A stretch of DNA of 34,709 nt from Welwitschia mirabilis. Taxonomy: Eukaryota; Gnetophyta; Gnetopsida; Welwitschiales. Shown here one piece after another: positions 10,089 through 20,740 of the stretch. The notes under the pieces are model-generated. The model searched no databases. It worked only from the letters and a program-made list of their open reading frames with translations, and was not told where the DNA came from. Position numbers and translations under genes: made by a program. Where the stretch lies: positions 86,760,531-86,795,239 of the forward strand of contig JBOZIK010000001.1 of NCBI GenBank assembly GCA_051453625.1, in the 5' to 3' direction. How positions within the stretch are numbered: the first letter of the stretch is position 1; the number at the start of each line of letters is the position of its first letter.

Positions 10089-11022
10089 ATGGAAACTATT
10101 AATGCCTTCTAAAACTTTTGTGCAACCAGCCATTCCATGATTTGATGGTTACTACAGTTATTGGAGCATGCTAATGAAGAACTTCTTAAGGTCTAAGGAG
10201 TATTGGCATGTTCTTGAAATTAGTGTAGCAATGCCTACTACTAGAGTGGTACTTACAAACGCATAAAAAATAGAGTTATAGGGCCTGAAATTGAAATATT
10301 GAAAGGCAAAGAATTATCTATTTCAATCCATTAATCGCTCAATCTTGGAAGTCATTATTAGTAAGAAGACTTCTAAGTAGATTTGGAATCCTATGAAGAA
10401 GAAATTCGAAGGCTCAACAAGGGCAAAGAGGTAGCATATTCAAGCATTTCATTCATAGAGTTTAAAATGCTTCAAATAAAATCAAGAGAGTCTGTTTTTG
10501 AGTTCTTTTCAAGAATAATAACAATTATCAATAAGTTGTAGGTTCATTGTGAGAAGATGGAGGATGTGACCATAGCCAAGAAAATTATTTGTTCATTGAC
10601 ACCAAAGTTTAATTATGTGATCTATTCAATCAAAGAATCGAAGGATCTTAATAATATTTTAATTGATGAGTTGCAAGATTCATTGATGGTTCATGAGAAA
10701 ATAATGATACATCAAGAAAAATAGGAGTAAGATTTAAGGCCTCTACATCTACTCAATCCTCAAATTTTATAGGTAGATGTAGACGTAGAAGTAGAGAAAG
10801 GAGTGATCGAGGCAATAGAGATGGCAATAGGCATTTCAAAGTGAACAATGATCATTTCAAGGAAAAGCTAGAGGACAAGGTAAACCATTTAAAAAATCCA
10901 AGGTAGAATGCTTTAGATGTTATAGATTTAATCATTATAAGTCTAAATGCTATACTAAGCTACTTAATGATAAAGAAAAGGGTGATAAATCAAATTTTAT
11001 AGAAAATAAAGAAGAAATATCT
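10089..11022 (+). pseudogene. gag: Copia element 2 gag remnant
   Basis: Starts with ATG at 10089-10091 in the position expected for gag, but a stop follows after seven codons. It aligns throughout with gag of element 1: the FDGYY..WSMLMKN block near 10140, a stop at 10378-10380 at the same codon as the element 1 stop at 5500-5502, and the second capsid half near 10500-10720. The zinc knuckle at about 10908-10949 keeps all four ligands (C-x2-C-x4-H-x4-C), unlike element 1. Many other stops (for example near 10265, 10435 and 10540) make it non-functional. Confidence 0.8.
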
Positions 11023-11211
11023 TTGTTAATGGCTTGTCATCCTAAGAAAGTATCATATCTGAATTTTTGGTACTTAGACATTCATTGCAGTAATCATATG
11101 TATGAAGATCAGTCTATATTCTCAGAATTGAATGAGTTCTATCATGATTCTGTGAAGTTTGATGATAACTCTAAAGTTTCTATCATGGGAAAAGGAAAAG
11201 TAATACTCTAG
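11023..11211 (+). pseudogene. Copia element 2 protease remnant
   Basis: Same region as the element 1 protease, but the active site reads Asp-Ile-His at 11077-11085 instead of Asp-Thr-Gly. This would destroy catalysis. The neighbouring CSNHMYEDQSI block is conserved. The frame closes at 11209-11211. Confidence 0.85.
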
Positions 11212-12400
11212 ACTAAGGAAAATTTAGTCCATAATATTTCTAATGTGTTGTTTATTTCATACTTAAGAACAAAGCTCCTTAGTGTTAGATAACTATAAGA
11301 TAAGGGCCATGAGATCACTATTAAAGAAGAAGTTTGCAAAATATTCAATGAAAAGCTGGGCATAATCACTCAGACAACATGAAAAAAAATTGAATGTTTT
11401 CACTTCATCTCAAAACCATCACTCATTCTTGCTTTTCTTCAAGAGTTAAAAAAAAAGGGATGGTTGTGACATTTTTGCTATGGACATCTGAACTTTGGTG
11501 GATTGATGATACTACAAAAGAAGAATATGGTGACATGCCTTCCATAATTTTCAATTCCTTCATAGGTGTGTGAAGAGTGTGTTATAAGAAAACAACATCA
11601 TGATTAGTTTCCAAAAGGCAAATCATGGAGAGTAAAGAAAGTCTTGGAGCTTACTCATTCTGGTCTATGTGGACCAATAAATCCTTCTTCTAACAAATGT
11701 AAAGTTACATAATTACCTTCATTAATGATTATAGCAAGAAAACTTGGATTTACTTTTTACATGACAAGTCTAAAGCTTTTACAGCTTTTAAAAGCTATAA
11801 AACTCTTATTAAAAAGGACATTGATAGTCCGATAAAGATTTTTCACACAGATCATGGTGGAGGATACAACTCATATGAATTTACAAATTTTTGTGAGCCT
11901 CATGAAATTAAGAGACAACTTACAACAGCTTACACACCTTAACAAAATGGTGTATGCAAGAGAAGAATTGCATAATCCTAAATATGGTGTAAAGAATTTT
12001 AGCAAGGAGCAGTCTTCAAAGAAGTTTTTCTCTTGAAGCTATTAATTGAAGCATTTATATATTAAATAGAATTCCTACACTTGTTATTCAAAATATGACA
12101 CCAGAGAAAGAATGGAGTTAACAAAGACCTGCTATAAATCAGAAGAAAAAGAAGTTAGATGCTAAAGGAAAAAAACTGTATTTTTCTTAGTGTTAGTGAA
12201 TAATTCAAAGCTTATAAGGTTTACAATCCTCACACAAAGAAAATTATTATTAGCCATGATGTGGTTTTTAATGATAAACAGAGTTGGTCAGATAGTGTTG
12301 CGAGACAACAAATTCTAGTAAGTTTGGATGGAGAACATAAAGAGAAAGTAGAACATCCTCAAGCATAGCATATTCTAGTAACTTTTGCTCTTGAGTGTTC
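11212..12400 (+). pseudogene. Copia element 2 integrase remnant
   Basis: Integrase region without an N gap. Compared with the D,D-35-E family, the first Asp is Gly at 11662-11664 (HSGLCGP), the second Asp is intact at 11850-11852 (HTDHGG), and the Glu is Lys at 11958-11960 (VCKRR). Two of three catalytic residues are therefore gone. The zinc region carries TAG at 11563-11565, at the same codon as in element 1. The open frame 11854-12036 is out of frame with the integrase and is a shadow. Confidence 0.8.
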
Positions 12401-12639
12401 TCAACACAAAGCTTTCCAATATTCTAAAATCACAACAGCAATATTAGAATCTAATGATCAAGTTGAAGTAATAAATTTGAGAGCTAAACATGTTTAAAAG
12501 AGATCAGCATGGATGTTAGATTATGAGGTAACTAAAATTGATCAAATTAAAGATCCAATTACTCATTTCACTCTATTTTCAGATTACAACCCTACAACTT
12601 TTAAATCTGTTGTTAAAGAGTCAATTACAAGAGGTTATG

Positions 12640-13600
12640 GATGCTAAAATTATAGCCATTGAAAGAAATGATACATGAAAGCTAACTAATCTTCTAAAAG
12701 GGCACTAAGTGATTAGTTTAAAATGGGTCTACAAAACAAAAGTAAAGGAGAACAGTANNNNNNNNNNNNNNNNNNNNNNNNNNNNNNNNNNNNNNNNNNN
12801 NNNNNNNNNNNNNNNNNNNNNNNNNNNNNNNNNNNNNNNNNNNNNNNNNNNNNNNNNTAAAATGGGTCTACAAAACAAAATTAAAGGAGAACAGTAGGGG
12901 GAGGGGGGGGCAATGTATACAAGAAAGAGTATGGAATCAATTACAAAGAAGTCTTTGATCTAGTTGCAAGGCATGATACAATTAAATTGGTGATTGTACT
13001 AGTAGCCTAGAATTTGTGGCCTATCTTCCAACTCGATGTTAAATCTACTTTTCTACATGAAACCTTGCAGGAAAAGGTATTTGTTAATTGGCCCCCTAGT
13101 TACATTGAGTTTGGTAATGAGCACAAAGTTTACATATTAAAGAAAGCTCTTTATGAAGTAAAACAAGCGTTGTAGGCTTGACATAGTTATATTAAGGCCT
13201 ATTTTCTAAATGGAGGTTTTTCAAAATGTCCATATGAGCACACACTTCATGTTAAAGTTGGAGAGGAAGGAAAAATTCTCATTATATGCTTATATGTTGA
13301 TGATCTTATTTTTACTAGAAGTAATATTGTTTCAAGAGTTTAAGAAGTTAATAATGGTTGAATTTGAAATGTCTAATATTGGATTGATTCATTACTTTCT
13401 TAGCGTCAAAGTAGTGCAATCTTCAGTTGGAATATTTGTTTATCAAAAGAAGTATGTGCAAGAAATTTTGAATAGGTTTAAGATGGAGGATTTCAATCCT
13501 ATAAATACTCCAATTGACTTTAGATTAAAGCTAAATAAGTATCATGAAGGAAAGATGGTGAATAGCACACTTACAAGAAAATTATGGGTAGCTTAATGTA
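12640..13600 (+). pseudogene. Copia element 2 reverse transcriptase remnant
   Basis: RVT_2 pieces: KWVYKTKVKEN near 12720, FQLDVKSTFLH near 13030 with the first catalytic Asp, and the YVDD box intact at 13293-13304, unlike YVND in element 1. A frameshift follows about 25 bases later; the distal part (EFKKLIMVEFEMSN to NTPIDFRLKLN) is open in the frame 13210-13596. TAG at 13173-13175 is shared with element 1. A 100-N gap and a G-run at 12896-12909 disturb the 5' part. Confidence 0.85.
12758..12857. other. Assembly gap, 100 N, with duplicated flanks
   Basis: Exactly 100 N. The 39 bases before it (from TAAAATGGGTC at about 12719) recur after it with one difference, AAGT versus AATT. A G-rich run at 12896-12909 just after may be low-quality sequence. 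Confidence 0.95.
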
Positions 13601-14242
13601 TTTAACTATAACAAGACTAGACATAATGCCTTCTGTGAGTCTGATAAGTAGATATATGGAGAATTCAATAGAGATGCATCTGCTAGCTGTCAAGAGAACG
13701 TTTTGTTACTTTCAAAGAACTAAAGATTTTGGTTTATTATACAGGAAGGACAAAGGTCAAATTTGATTGGTTTTACTAATAGCAATTATGTAGGCAATGT
13801 AGATAAAAGGAAAAGTTCTTCAAGCTATGTTTTTATGCTGGGATCAGGGGTTGTTTAATGGTCATCTAAGAAGTAACCAATTATCACATTATTAACTACA
13901 GAATCTGAATTTATCACTATAATAGCTTATGTGTGTCAAGCTATCTAGTTGAGGAAAATTATTGAGAAGATATAGTTCAAACAAATGGGAGCTACTATAA
14001 TTTTTTGTAATAATGATTCAACCATTAAACTCTCAAAAAATCTTGTGTTACATGGAAGAAGTAAGCATATTAATGTAAAGTTCCATTTTCTAAGAGATCT
14101 TAACAATGATAAAATGATTAACCTTAAGTATTATAGAATTGGAGAACAATTGGCTAATTTGTTAACCAAACCTCTTAGATTTCTTCCCTTCCAAAATTTG
14201 AGAAGGTTAATGGGAGTTTGCACTCTGGAGAATCTTTTTTGA
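13584..14242 (+). pseudogene. Copia element 2 RNase H remnant
   Basis: RNase H and end of pol. It has GFTNSNYVGN (first catalytic Asp lost), then SSSSYVFMLGSG, STIKLSKNLVLHGRSKHIN, and the terminal block ANLLTKPLRFLPFQNLR. The last part, 13985-14242, is an open frame of 85 codons and is better preserved than element 1. Stops at 13874-13876 and 13946-13948 match those in element 1. Confidence 0.85.
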
Positions 14243-14283
14243 TGGAGTTTCACAAGTGAACTAAAGTTTAAAAGCTTTTAGTT

Positions 14284-14295
14284 TAATGGAGGAAT
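14284..14295 (+). promoter_or_regulatory. Polypurine tract of element 2
   Basis: TAATGGAGGAAT directly before LTR 3 is in the position, and has the purine-rich core (GGAGGAA), expected of a plus-strand primer. Confidence 0.6.
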
Positions 14296-14578
14296 TATTA
14301 GAAATAAGACAAGTAATTGTTAGTTTTTTCTATGTTATCTTAGTCAATAACCGTCCTAGTCTTTAGGAGTTTAGTTCATCAATTGAGAATATCTTTTTGT
14401 TACCCTAATTTTAGGAGAAACCTTTGAATTGTCATTTCTATTTCTATGTTTTTATTATGTATTTCCTATTTATTAGCTGTAGTAGTTTTGAATTAACAAG
14501 AATGAAATTATTTTCCTCCTTTTTGACTCTCCTCTCTTTTATGCTCTTCTCTGTTTATTCTATGTTACTTTGTATCTA
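14296..14578 (+). repeat. Copia LTR 3
   Basis: Starts TATTAGAAATAAG and ends TTTGTATCTA. The exact end is uncertain by about three bases (14575 or 14578). It is followed directly by non-element sequence with no primer site, as expected for the last 3' LTR. The plus frame 14424-14699 runs through it and is not a gene. Confidence 0.85.
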
Positions 14579-14780
14579 TAAAATTGATTCTCTTTCTATC
14601 TTTGTTTTTGAAATTCCAAGAATGAAATATCTTCAAGAAGGAAAATTCAAAAGTAATTCCCTAGCTTTTCAAAAGCTTGTACATAGGCCATATAAATAAA
14701 AATAGAAAACGAAGATGATAAGTTTAACAAAAATAATAAATAAAATATACAATATTACTAAATGATAACCTTTAGAAACA

Positions 14781-15008
14781 TTGAAAAATAGAAGAAATAG
14801 CATTACAGAAGTTGCAATAGAATCCTTTGGAAAATTGACCAAAGATGCAAAGTTTCAAGAGAGTTCACTAGATCTTAGAGTATGCTCTGCTTTTCTCTCT
14901 TTTTACACTGACTACAAAAGCATTCATAAGCTTTTACAAGTTTTCTTAGAGAGAGGATACAAACATGGTATCTTGAATAACTTTGATCTTCGAATTCATA
15001 ATGTCTAA
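14781..15008 (+). other. Unrecognised 75-codon open frame
   Basis: The frame has mixed composition, with charged and hydrophobic residues alternating in a helix-like way (for example KSIHKLLQVFLERGYKHG), and is less low-complexity than other short frames nearby. I do not recognise it. There is no clear promoter, splice site or neighbour to support it as a gene. It may be a pseudo-exon or chance. Confidence 0.2.
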
Positions 15009-15216
15009 TCTCTAGAGAATGGAGAAATTAATTCTCAGAATTTAGGAAGACCTTTCATTAAATAGTGGTGAATTTTAATAGCCAAGTGAGATATATTCAG
15101 CATGGCATTCTTTTTGATGACCTGCTACATTCCATAATTAAGATGAAGCAAGGTGAATCATTTATAAAGAGAGAATTAAGTAGCAACAAGGGTTTCTCAA
15201 GAGGGAAAAATAGGTG

Positions 15217-15234
15217 ATGTATCATATGATACAT
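15217..15234. repeat. Perfect 18-bp palindrome
   Basis: ATGTATCATATGATACAT equals its own reverse complement. In AT-rich DNA such palindromes arise by chance more often than in balanced DNA. No neighbouring gene suggests a function. Confidence 0.8.
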
Positions 15235-17104
15235 TTCCTCCTTCAAATAAATGTTTAGATCTTAGTAAAGTTGAGAAGGATTCAAATATAATTACATCAA
15301 AGAAGAATGTGAAAGCAAACTGATTTATCCTCTAATATATGTGTTACCCCTCTAGCCTATCTATGGTTATTCATATTTATGTCATTATTTTATTTCTATT
15401 TTTGGCATCTACTCATGCATTACTTCATTCTTTATTTTCTAGTCTTGCTAGTCACTAAGCATTCTTAGCATTGAATTACATAAGCCACCCACTTTCATGC
15501 ACTAGAAATTTCTCCTCACTTAAGCAATGACTACCATTCTTTCTTTCTTTATGAATAGTTTTTTTAACAAAAATCCAAATCATTATCTCCCATAATTACA
15601 GTGCTTATACCTTGCATAAATCATTATGAATAGAGTGTCTCTACACTACTATTTGCAATCATCCAATTATTAAGGAGTACTCTTAGAAGAGCCTTTGCCT
15701 ACACGCCATACTCCATTTTAATTGATTAGTACCGATGGTGATATTTTTGAAGGTAGTGGTGATGATTTTCTTCCATAATATCAGTTATATCATCCATTCA
15801 TTTACTTATTATGTTAAAGGTCTATAAGCCTGCAAATCCAAGTATAGTTTCGATTTTGGCTTTTGGGTGTCATGCAGCTACTAGAGCAAAATAAGCCAAA
15901 AACTATCTTAAGTCTTCCTAACGCATCTTGCTTCAAAGCTATTAACTCTACACTTGAAATATTTTCTAAGATTAGTGAGGTATATGATACTAAATTTTAG
16001 CTTTGTTACAACTGATGCTATATGTATCTATGTTCTATTTCTCAGTTTGGTGTCTGATTCATAGAAGTAGGGCAATAAAACAGAGTTATAAAATCATTAT
16101 AGGACTTGTTGACAATACTGAGAAAGGTACATTGAATGCTATCAAACTTCTAATGGTCACAATTATTCTAGAAAAATTGGAAAAAGGCTTTTGTTAAAAA
16201 GAGAGAATGTTTACTTGTTTTAGGATATATCCATTGAATAGCTAAATGCATCAAACCAATCAAAGGTCATTTTAATCTTAATAGAGAAGCCGTAAAGAAT
16301 TCTACAGAAGTTATCATAAGCATCATCATTGAGGGCTCCTACTATAATATGATTTTAGCAGAATGATTTGTTAGTATTTTATGTTATGATTTGAAATAAA
16401 TTATGAAATTATTCTCATCTCTTTGAATTACAATTATGAACTTCTTTGGTTGCATTATAACTATGAAATGCTTGTGTTTGATTTTTAGGTTTAGATAAGT
16501 AGGTGGAAATAAATCAAAGCTAGATTCTATCAAAGCTAATATTGAGAGACATACAGATACTTAATGTTGCACATGGAAATCAGTATTTTTAATGCCACTT
16601 CTGTGAAGGAAGTCACTGATGAGTGAATACAAGACTATCCTGTCAAACTAGGTATTTGTTAAATGTTTTATTTAGTGAATATGCTTTGATTTCATAATTT
16701 ATTATTTCTAATTTTTTTTAAAATGAGCACATCTTGATTGATGTAAATGATTTCCTAATTGTTTCACTTCATGCTGGTCTTTAAAATGTATTATTTCATT
16801 TTTTATCAATGTTGGCAAGTCCTCTATTATAGGTGGTCGCTATATCCTTTATCTCATCTTTCTTGATCAAGGATCCATTTCTAGTTACTTCCATAAGGAT
16901 CTTGTTTTTTGTCTTATTCAAATTTATAAGTTTTAACTATCTTATCTTTGGACACAACATTATCTCATCTTCGTCACATTTTTAGTCCCTTTTTTTTTGA
17001 AATTTTTGTAATGCTAAAAATAGAAGACCTTTTAAATTTCACAAATTCTTTAAATAACCTAAATTTAATTCCTCAATAAACTCATAATATATTTAATAAC
17101 AATT

Positions 17105-17191
17105 ATGCCTAACTAAATCACAACCTATGCTTTTGTAACAACTTCACAGTTACTATGCCTAGTGAAATTGCTACCTACGCTTTGATACCAA
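17105..17191 (-). repeat. Imperfect duplication of the gypsy primer-site region
   Basis: Two units of 37 bases, 17105-17141 and 17155-17191, share ATGCCTA, AAAT, ACCTA and GCTTT in the same order with a 50-base period. The right unit contains the functional-type primer site. The left unit is a diverged copy. Confidence 0.45.
17174..17190 (-). promoter_or_regulatory. Primer-binding site, tRNA-Met, minus strand
   Basis: On the minus strand the sequence reads TGGTATCAAAGCGTAGG, matching 11 of the first 12 bases of the initiator tRNA-Met site (TGGTATCAGAGC). It lies three bases from the LTR end at 17194. Sites of this form followed by GTAGG are common in plant chromovirus gypsy elements. Confidence 0.65.
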
Positions 17192-17193
17192 AA

Positions 17194-18704
17194 TGTAATG
17201 TCCACTTTTTAATAACCAAAAATTTTAAACATTATAGTTTGATGCCAAAAGTAATAAGTAAGTCTAGAAATTACACTATCAAAACTAGACTATTGATTCC
17301 CAATAAACATCTAGAAAACTTAATCATAATCTATGCATCCACTTGAAAATTTCAATAATCATCATATGATAATATTATTATCTACAACTCAATTCATATT
17401 TTACAATCTAAATAAATGTATTCCTCAAATAATTTTTCATTAAAGAAGAGTACTAAACACTTGTAAATAAATTTGATTACAATAATTAGCACCATGTTCA
17501 CATAAATATTATAATTCATTAGGACGTCCAAGGCCCCTCAAATATATGCATTCAAATAAATTAAAAAAAAAAGAAAGGAGAGCTCAATAATACATAAATC
17601 CTTCAAAATATGAAATCACATAGATGACACCCCATATGAAATTAACTCCTCTCTGCATTGCATCTTATAGCATTTCCTACACATGCAAGCATGGTGTGAG
17701 AACTTTAATCTTTACAATTCCTAGTATGATCCATGGCAAGTTATGGATTGGTATAGGATTCAAAGTATAAGTTAAGGAATTTTACATTATCAAAACAATC
17801 CAAAATTTACCAAGAATAATATAAGATGTACAAGGCCAAAATAATTTAAAAATTGATCAAGACCTCATTCTAAATTATCTTATTTTACTATTATTCAATA
17901 ATAGATTATAGTAATCTAGTTGCACACAACCAAGAAGGATAAATGATAATTGGGTTACATTTTTCCTATTCTTCTTGAATATTTGGTCCCATTACCTTGA
18001 TACTCCCTTCAGAGAGTATCACTCCATAAAATCCAAACAACTAGTTACCCTGGCAAGTTTTATTTCTTTTATTTAGAATACTTCAAGCTAAGGTTAATGA
18101 CCAATCAAGCCATAATCCACAACAAACTCATTATAAGGATTAAACAAGATGGATAAGGGTTTGCAATGTAAAGTTCCTAAGAAAACTAAAATACAAAATA
18201 TATGTAATATGAACAGAACATGAAAACTTCAAATGATATGCAAGAACAAACCATACAGGAATTACATAAAGATTAGAATCATTCAAAATATCAACTATTT
18301 GAGATTTAAGATATAAGAACCATATAAGAAAATAAATAAAAAACCATGAACCATAACTGGATTTAAGAGGAATACTAAAGAACTTCTAAAGATTCTAAGG
18401 CTTCAAGTGTTTTCAAGCTCCAAGTTAAAAGTCACCAAAATTCAATAGCAAAGGCTTTCTTAAAGATATAAAATGAGAGGAAAGGAAAGTCCTATTTATA
18501 GCAAGAGGATATAGGAATGTGAAAAGACATGAGAACATGAAGAAACACCATAAAAATAAGAGGTGGAAGTGATGAAGGTGGTGGAGGTGGTGAAGTTGGT
18601 GAAAGTGATAGGGAATCCATAACCTCTTATCATTACCTTGCCTAGCCACTTGATGCATTAAAATTATAACAATAAAAAATAATGATTATCATAAAATCAT
18701 TACA
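17194..18704 (-). mobile_element. Chromovirus-like gypsy LTR, minus orientation
   Basis: The plus strand begins TGTAATG at 17194 and ends CATTACA at 18698-18704, a perfect 7-base inverted terminal repeat. The primer site lies outside the left end. On the minus strand a TATA box (CTATAAATAG, plus 18491-18500) lies about 200 bases into the LTR. The order U3, TATA, then a T-rich R/U5 resembles plant Tekay/Del-type chromovirus LTRs. Only this LTR and its primer site were recognised; the body appears to be lost or too decayed. The minus frame 18425-18658 is within the LTR and is not a gene; its His-Leu-His run comes from a GGTGAAG-like simple repeat. Confidence 0.6.
18491..18500 (-). promoter_or_regulatory. 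TATA box in gypsy LTR
   Basis: The minus strand reads CTATAAATAG, a strong plant TATA box, about 200 bases after the LTR start. Transcription would run leftward through the primer site. Confidence 0.55.
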
Positions 18705-20740
18705 ATGAAGAATTACAATAAGCCACTTACCAAGTAATTTCCAAAAACTACATAAAAGTATTTTTCATGTTAAATAAATAAAAGCACAATAGTTACATAA
18801 ATAAAATAATATTAATTTAACCACTAATGTACCACTAATGCAGCCAGAATGTTATACACTAATTTAGCCACTAGCATAAACACTAACTTAATCACTAATG
18901 TAACCATCAACATAACCACTAACTTAACTGCTAGCATAACCACTAATGTAACCACTAGAGATGATAATTAAATCACCAATAATTTACAATAAAGATAATA
19001 TTATGGCTATTACAAAATGATAGGAATTATAGTACAAGATTTTCCATGATATAATTATGTCACATAAGAAGAAAAATACATACAATAACTAAATTAGCTT
19101 ATGGACTTTACAACTATTTTAATTTAGTTTTTAACCTAAATCTTTGAATCTTTAAAAGTTTGAACATGACGTTAACTTCTAATAAAGCTTATACATCATT
19201 AAGGGAAATAGCAAACGAAGTGTTTTCAATAGAGGAATGGATTATTTAAGGGTAATTTTCATCAATTATTACATTTTAATAGAACTTCAAAATGGGCTTT
19301 GGAAAGTAATGGGTTTCATCTTCCTTTAACAAACAATTCCAATCCCTTGCTTGAATTTCATCAAGGTAGAAGAGTGTAAACAAAGTAAGGAATAATATAA
19401 ACATACTTTTTTTCAAAAAGAACCCTACTCTTGCACTAATGGTGGCCAAACATGACAAAAAAAAATAGAGAAAAGAAATAAACATTAAAGAAAAACAAAA
19501 GTAAAAGTTAATAAAGTGAAAATTGGAGTGAAAGAAAAACAAATAGATTTTAAATGTGAAAAGGGGTTCATTGATGAACTGTAAACCAAGAGGAAGATGA
19601 AACATCACTACAAAGAAGAATTTAGTTGTGCAGTGAGGAGAATAAATGGAAACATTGGTGAAAGCCAATGTTAGTGCCAATAAATCATAAGGATGTTTCT
19701 TGATTTACATTCCTCTTATATATGTGTATATATAACTTTTTATGTTTGTAGCTCATAAGAGGGGTCATTGGCTTATTAGCCTAATAGAGAATAATGATCT
19801 CATCCGCATGAATGCTTTAAAAAAAATAAATGAATAAAATTAATTTTTTTAATTTCAAATTGAAGTTACCTAAATGCATGCAAGTCTTAACAAAGAACTC
19901 AATAATTCAAAGGATTGGCTAATGAAAAAGCAAAAATTTATAAAAATTCAACTAATATTTAAAAAGATAAAGATATATTTATTCATGGATTAAAGAAAAG
20001 ATCATTAACCAGAATAAGTAAGTCTCATAAACACATAAGATGATGGAACAAATGGATGAAATATAGGTGATGAAAGTTGTATGAAGGTGATTTGGATGAG
20101 TCAAACTAACCAAAGTGTGGATGAGGTAAATGGATATGACTACGATGTTCTATTAAAAGAGCATTCTTAAACATGTAAGGATTCTCAACAATTTGATCGA
20201 AGCATCCTAAGGCTAAATTAGGGAAATCCAATTTAAGCTAATTTGATAAAATTAAGTTAGGCTTATGATAATGATGGATACTCATGGATGAGGATGAAAA
20301 ATTTTAATGACTAGGATTTTCATAATTAAAAGGGTAAATTGATTGATTAATTGAAAAATTAGGTTTAAAAATATTTTCATAACAAGACTCCACATATGAG
20401 TCAAAAAACTCAAGAGAGATAAGGAAAGAATTCATTAGTATTTAAACATTTAAAGTCATGAGAGGACCATTGTATTTCTTTCTCTTATTTAAGCAAAAAT
20501 TCTTACAAAATAATTTTCTTTGATGAATACATAGATGAATTAGAAATCAAATAATGGAAAGGGTCATTATTAAATATATATCTTAAATCCTTAAGAAGTC
20601 TACATCAAAATGAGGATCATTTTCAAGATTCACATGTAAATCATAATCCTGAGAAGATAGAAAAATGGTGGAAACATTTTTTTCATAGGATGAAGCATCA
20701 AGATTATTAAGACTTTTAATAAAATCTACTCCTTCTAAAT
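18705..20740. other. AT-rich stretch, possible LTR debris, no gene
   Basis: No coding region was recognised. The 134-codon minus frame 19276-19680 is T-rich and full of Phe and Leu, typical of chance translation. A TATATA cluster near 19718-19735 lies upstream of it on the minus strand, so the stretch could be another old LTR. I found no LTR ends. A short tandem repeat lies at 18819-18957. Confidence 0.4.
18819..18957. repeat. Imperfect CCACTAATGTA tandem repeat
   Basis: About ten imperfect units of 11 to 16 bases, variants of ACCACTAATGTA and ACCACTAACTTA, run in tandem. Degenerate minisatellite. Confidence 0.75.

Larger units (their letters stand above)
4906..14578 (+). mobile_element. Tandem pair of Ty1/copia elements sharing the middle LTR
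   Basis: Three direct copies of one LTR of about 282 bases (4906-5187, 9784-10065, 14296-14578) alternate with two internal regions of about 4.6 and 4.2 kb. Both internal regions run PBS, gag, protease, integrase, RT, RNase H, polypurine tract, and they align along their whole length. Three LTRs with two bodies is what unequal recombination between LTRs, or a tandem duplication, leaves; two independent insertions would leave four LTRs. A weak target duplication may be present: TAAAA lies at 4900-4904 (one base short of the LTR) and at 14579-14583. Both bodies are dead. The domain order IN before RT identifies Ty1/copia. Confidence 0.85.
14579..17173. other. AT-rich stretch without recognised genes
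   Basis: About 2.6 kb on the internal side of the minus-strand gypsy LTR at 17194. If that element kept a body it would lie here, but I could not read gag or pol motifs on the minus strand. Short plus frames at 14781-15008 (75 codons) and 16003-16197 (64 codons) match no family I recognise. They could be remnants of exons, because they are less repetitive than the surroundings, or chance. A perfect 18-base palindrome is at 15217-15234. Confidence 0.5.

Noticed and set aside
11854-12036. 60-codon plus frame near integrase of element 2
   Set aside because: Shadow frame; the integrase motifs HTDHGG and QNGVCKRR read in another frame over the same bases.
12896-12909. G-rich run considered as a polypurine tract
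   Set aside because: It lies inside the RT region directly after an assembly gap, not before an LTR; probably low-quality sequence or a local expansion.
14781-15008. Possible host gene (compared mentally with glycolipid-transfer and other small helical families)
   Set aside because: No convincing motif match; kept only as an unrecognised frame.
18425-18658. Minus frame with a His-Leu-His-His run, at first sight a metal-binding peptide
   Set aside because: The run is translation of a GGTGGTGAAG-like simple repeat within the U3/R part of a gypsy LTR.
19276-19680. 134-codon minus frame that looks like a multi-pass membrane protein
   Set aside because: Phe/Leu richness follows from T-rich DNA; no family motif, and no support from neighbours. 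A TATATA cluster upstream suggests LTR debris instead.
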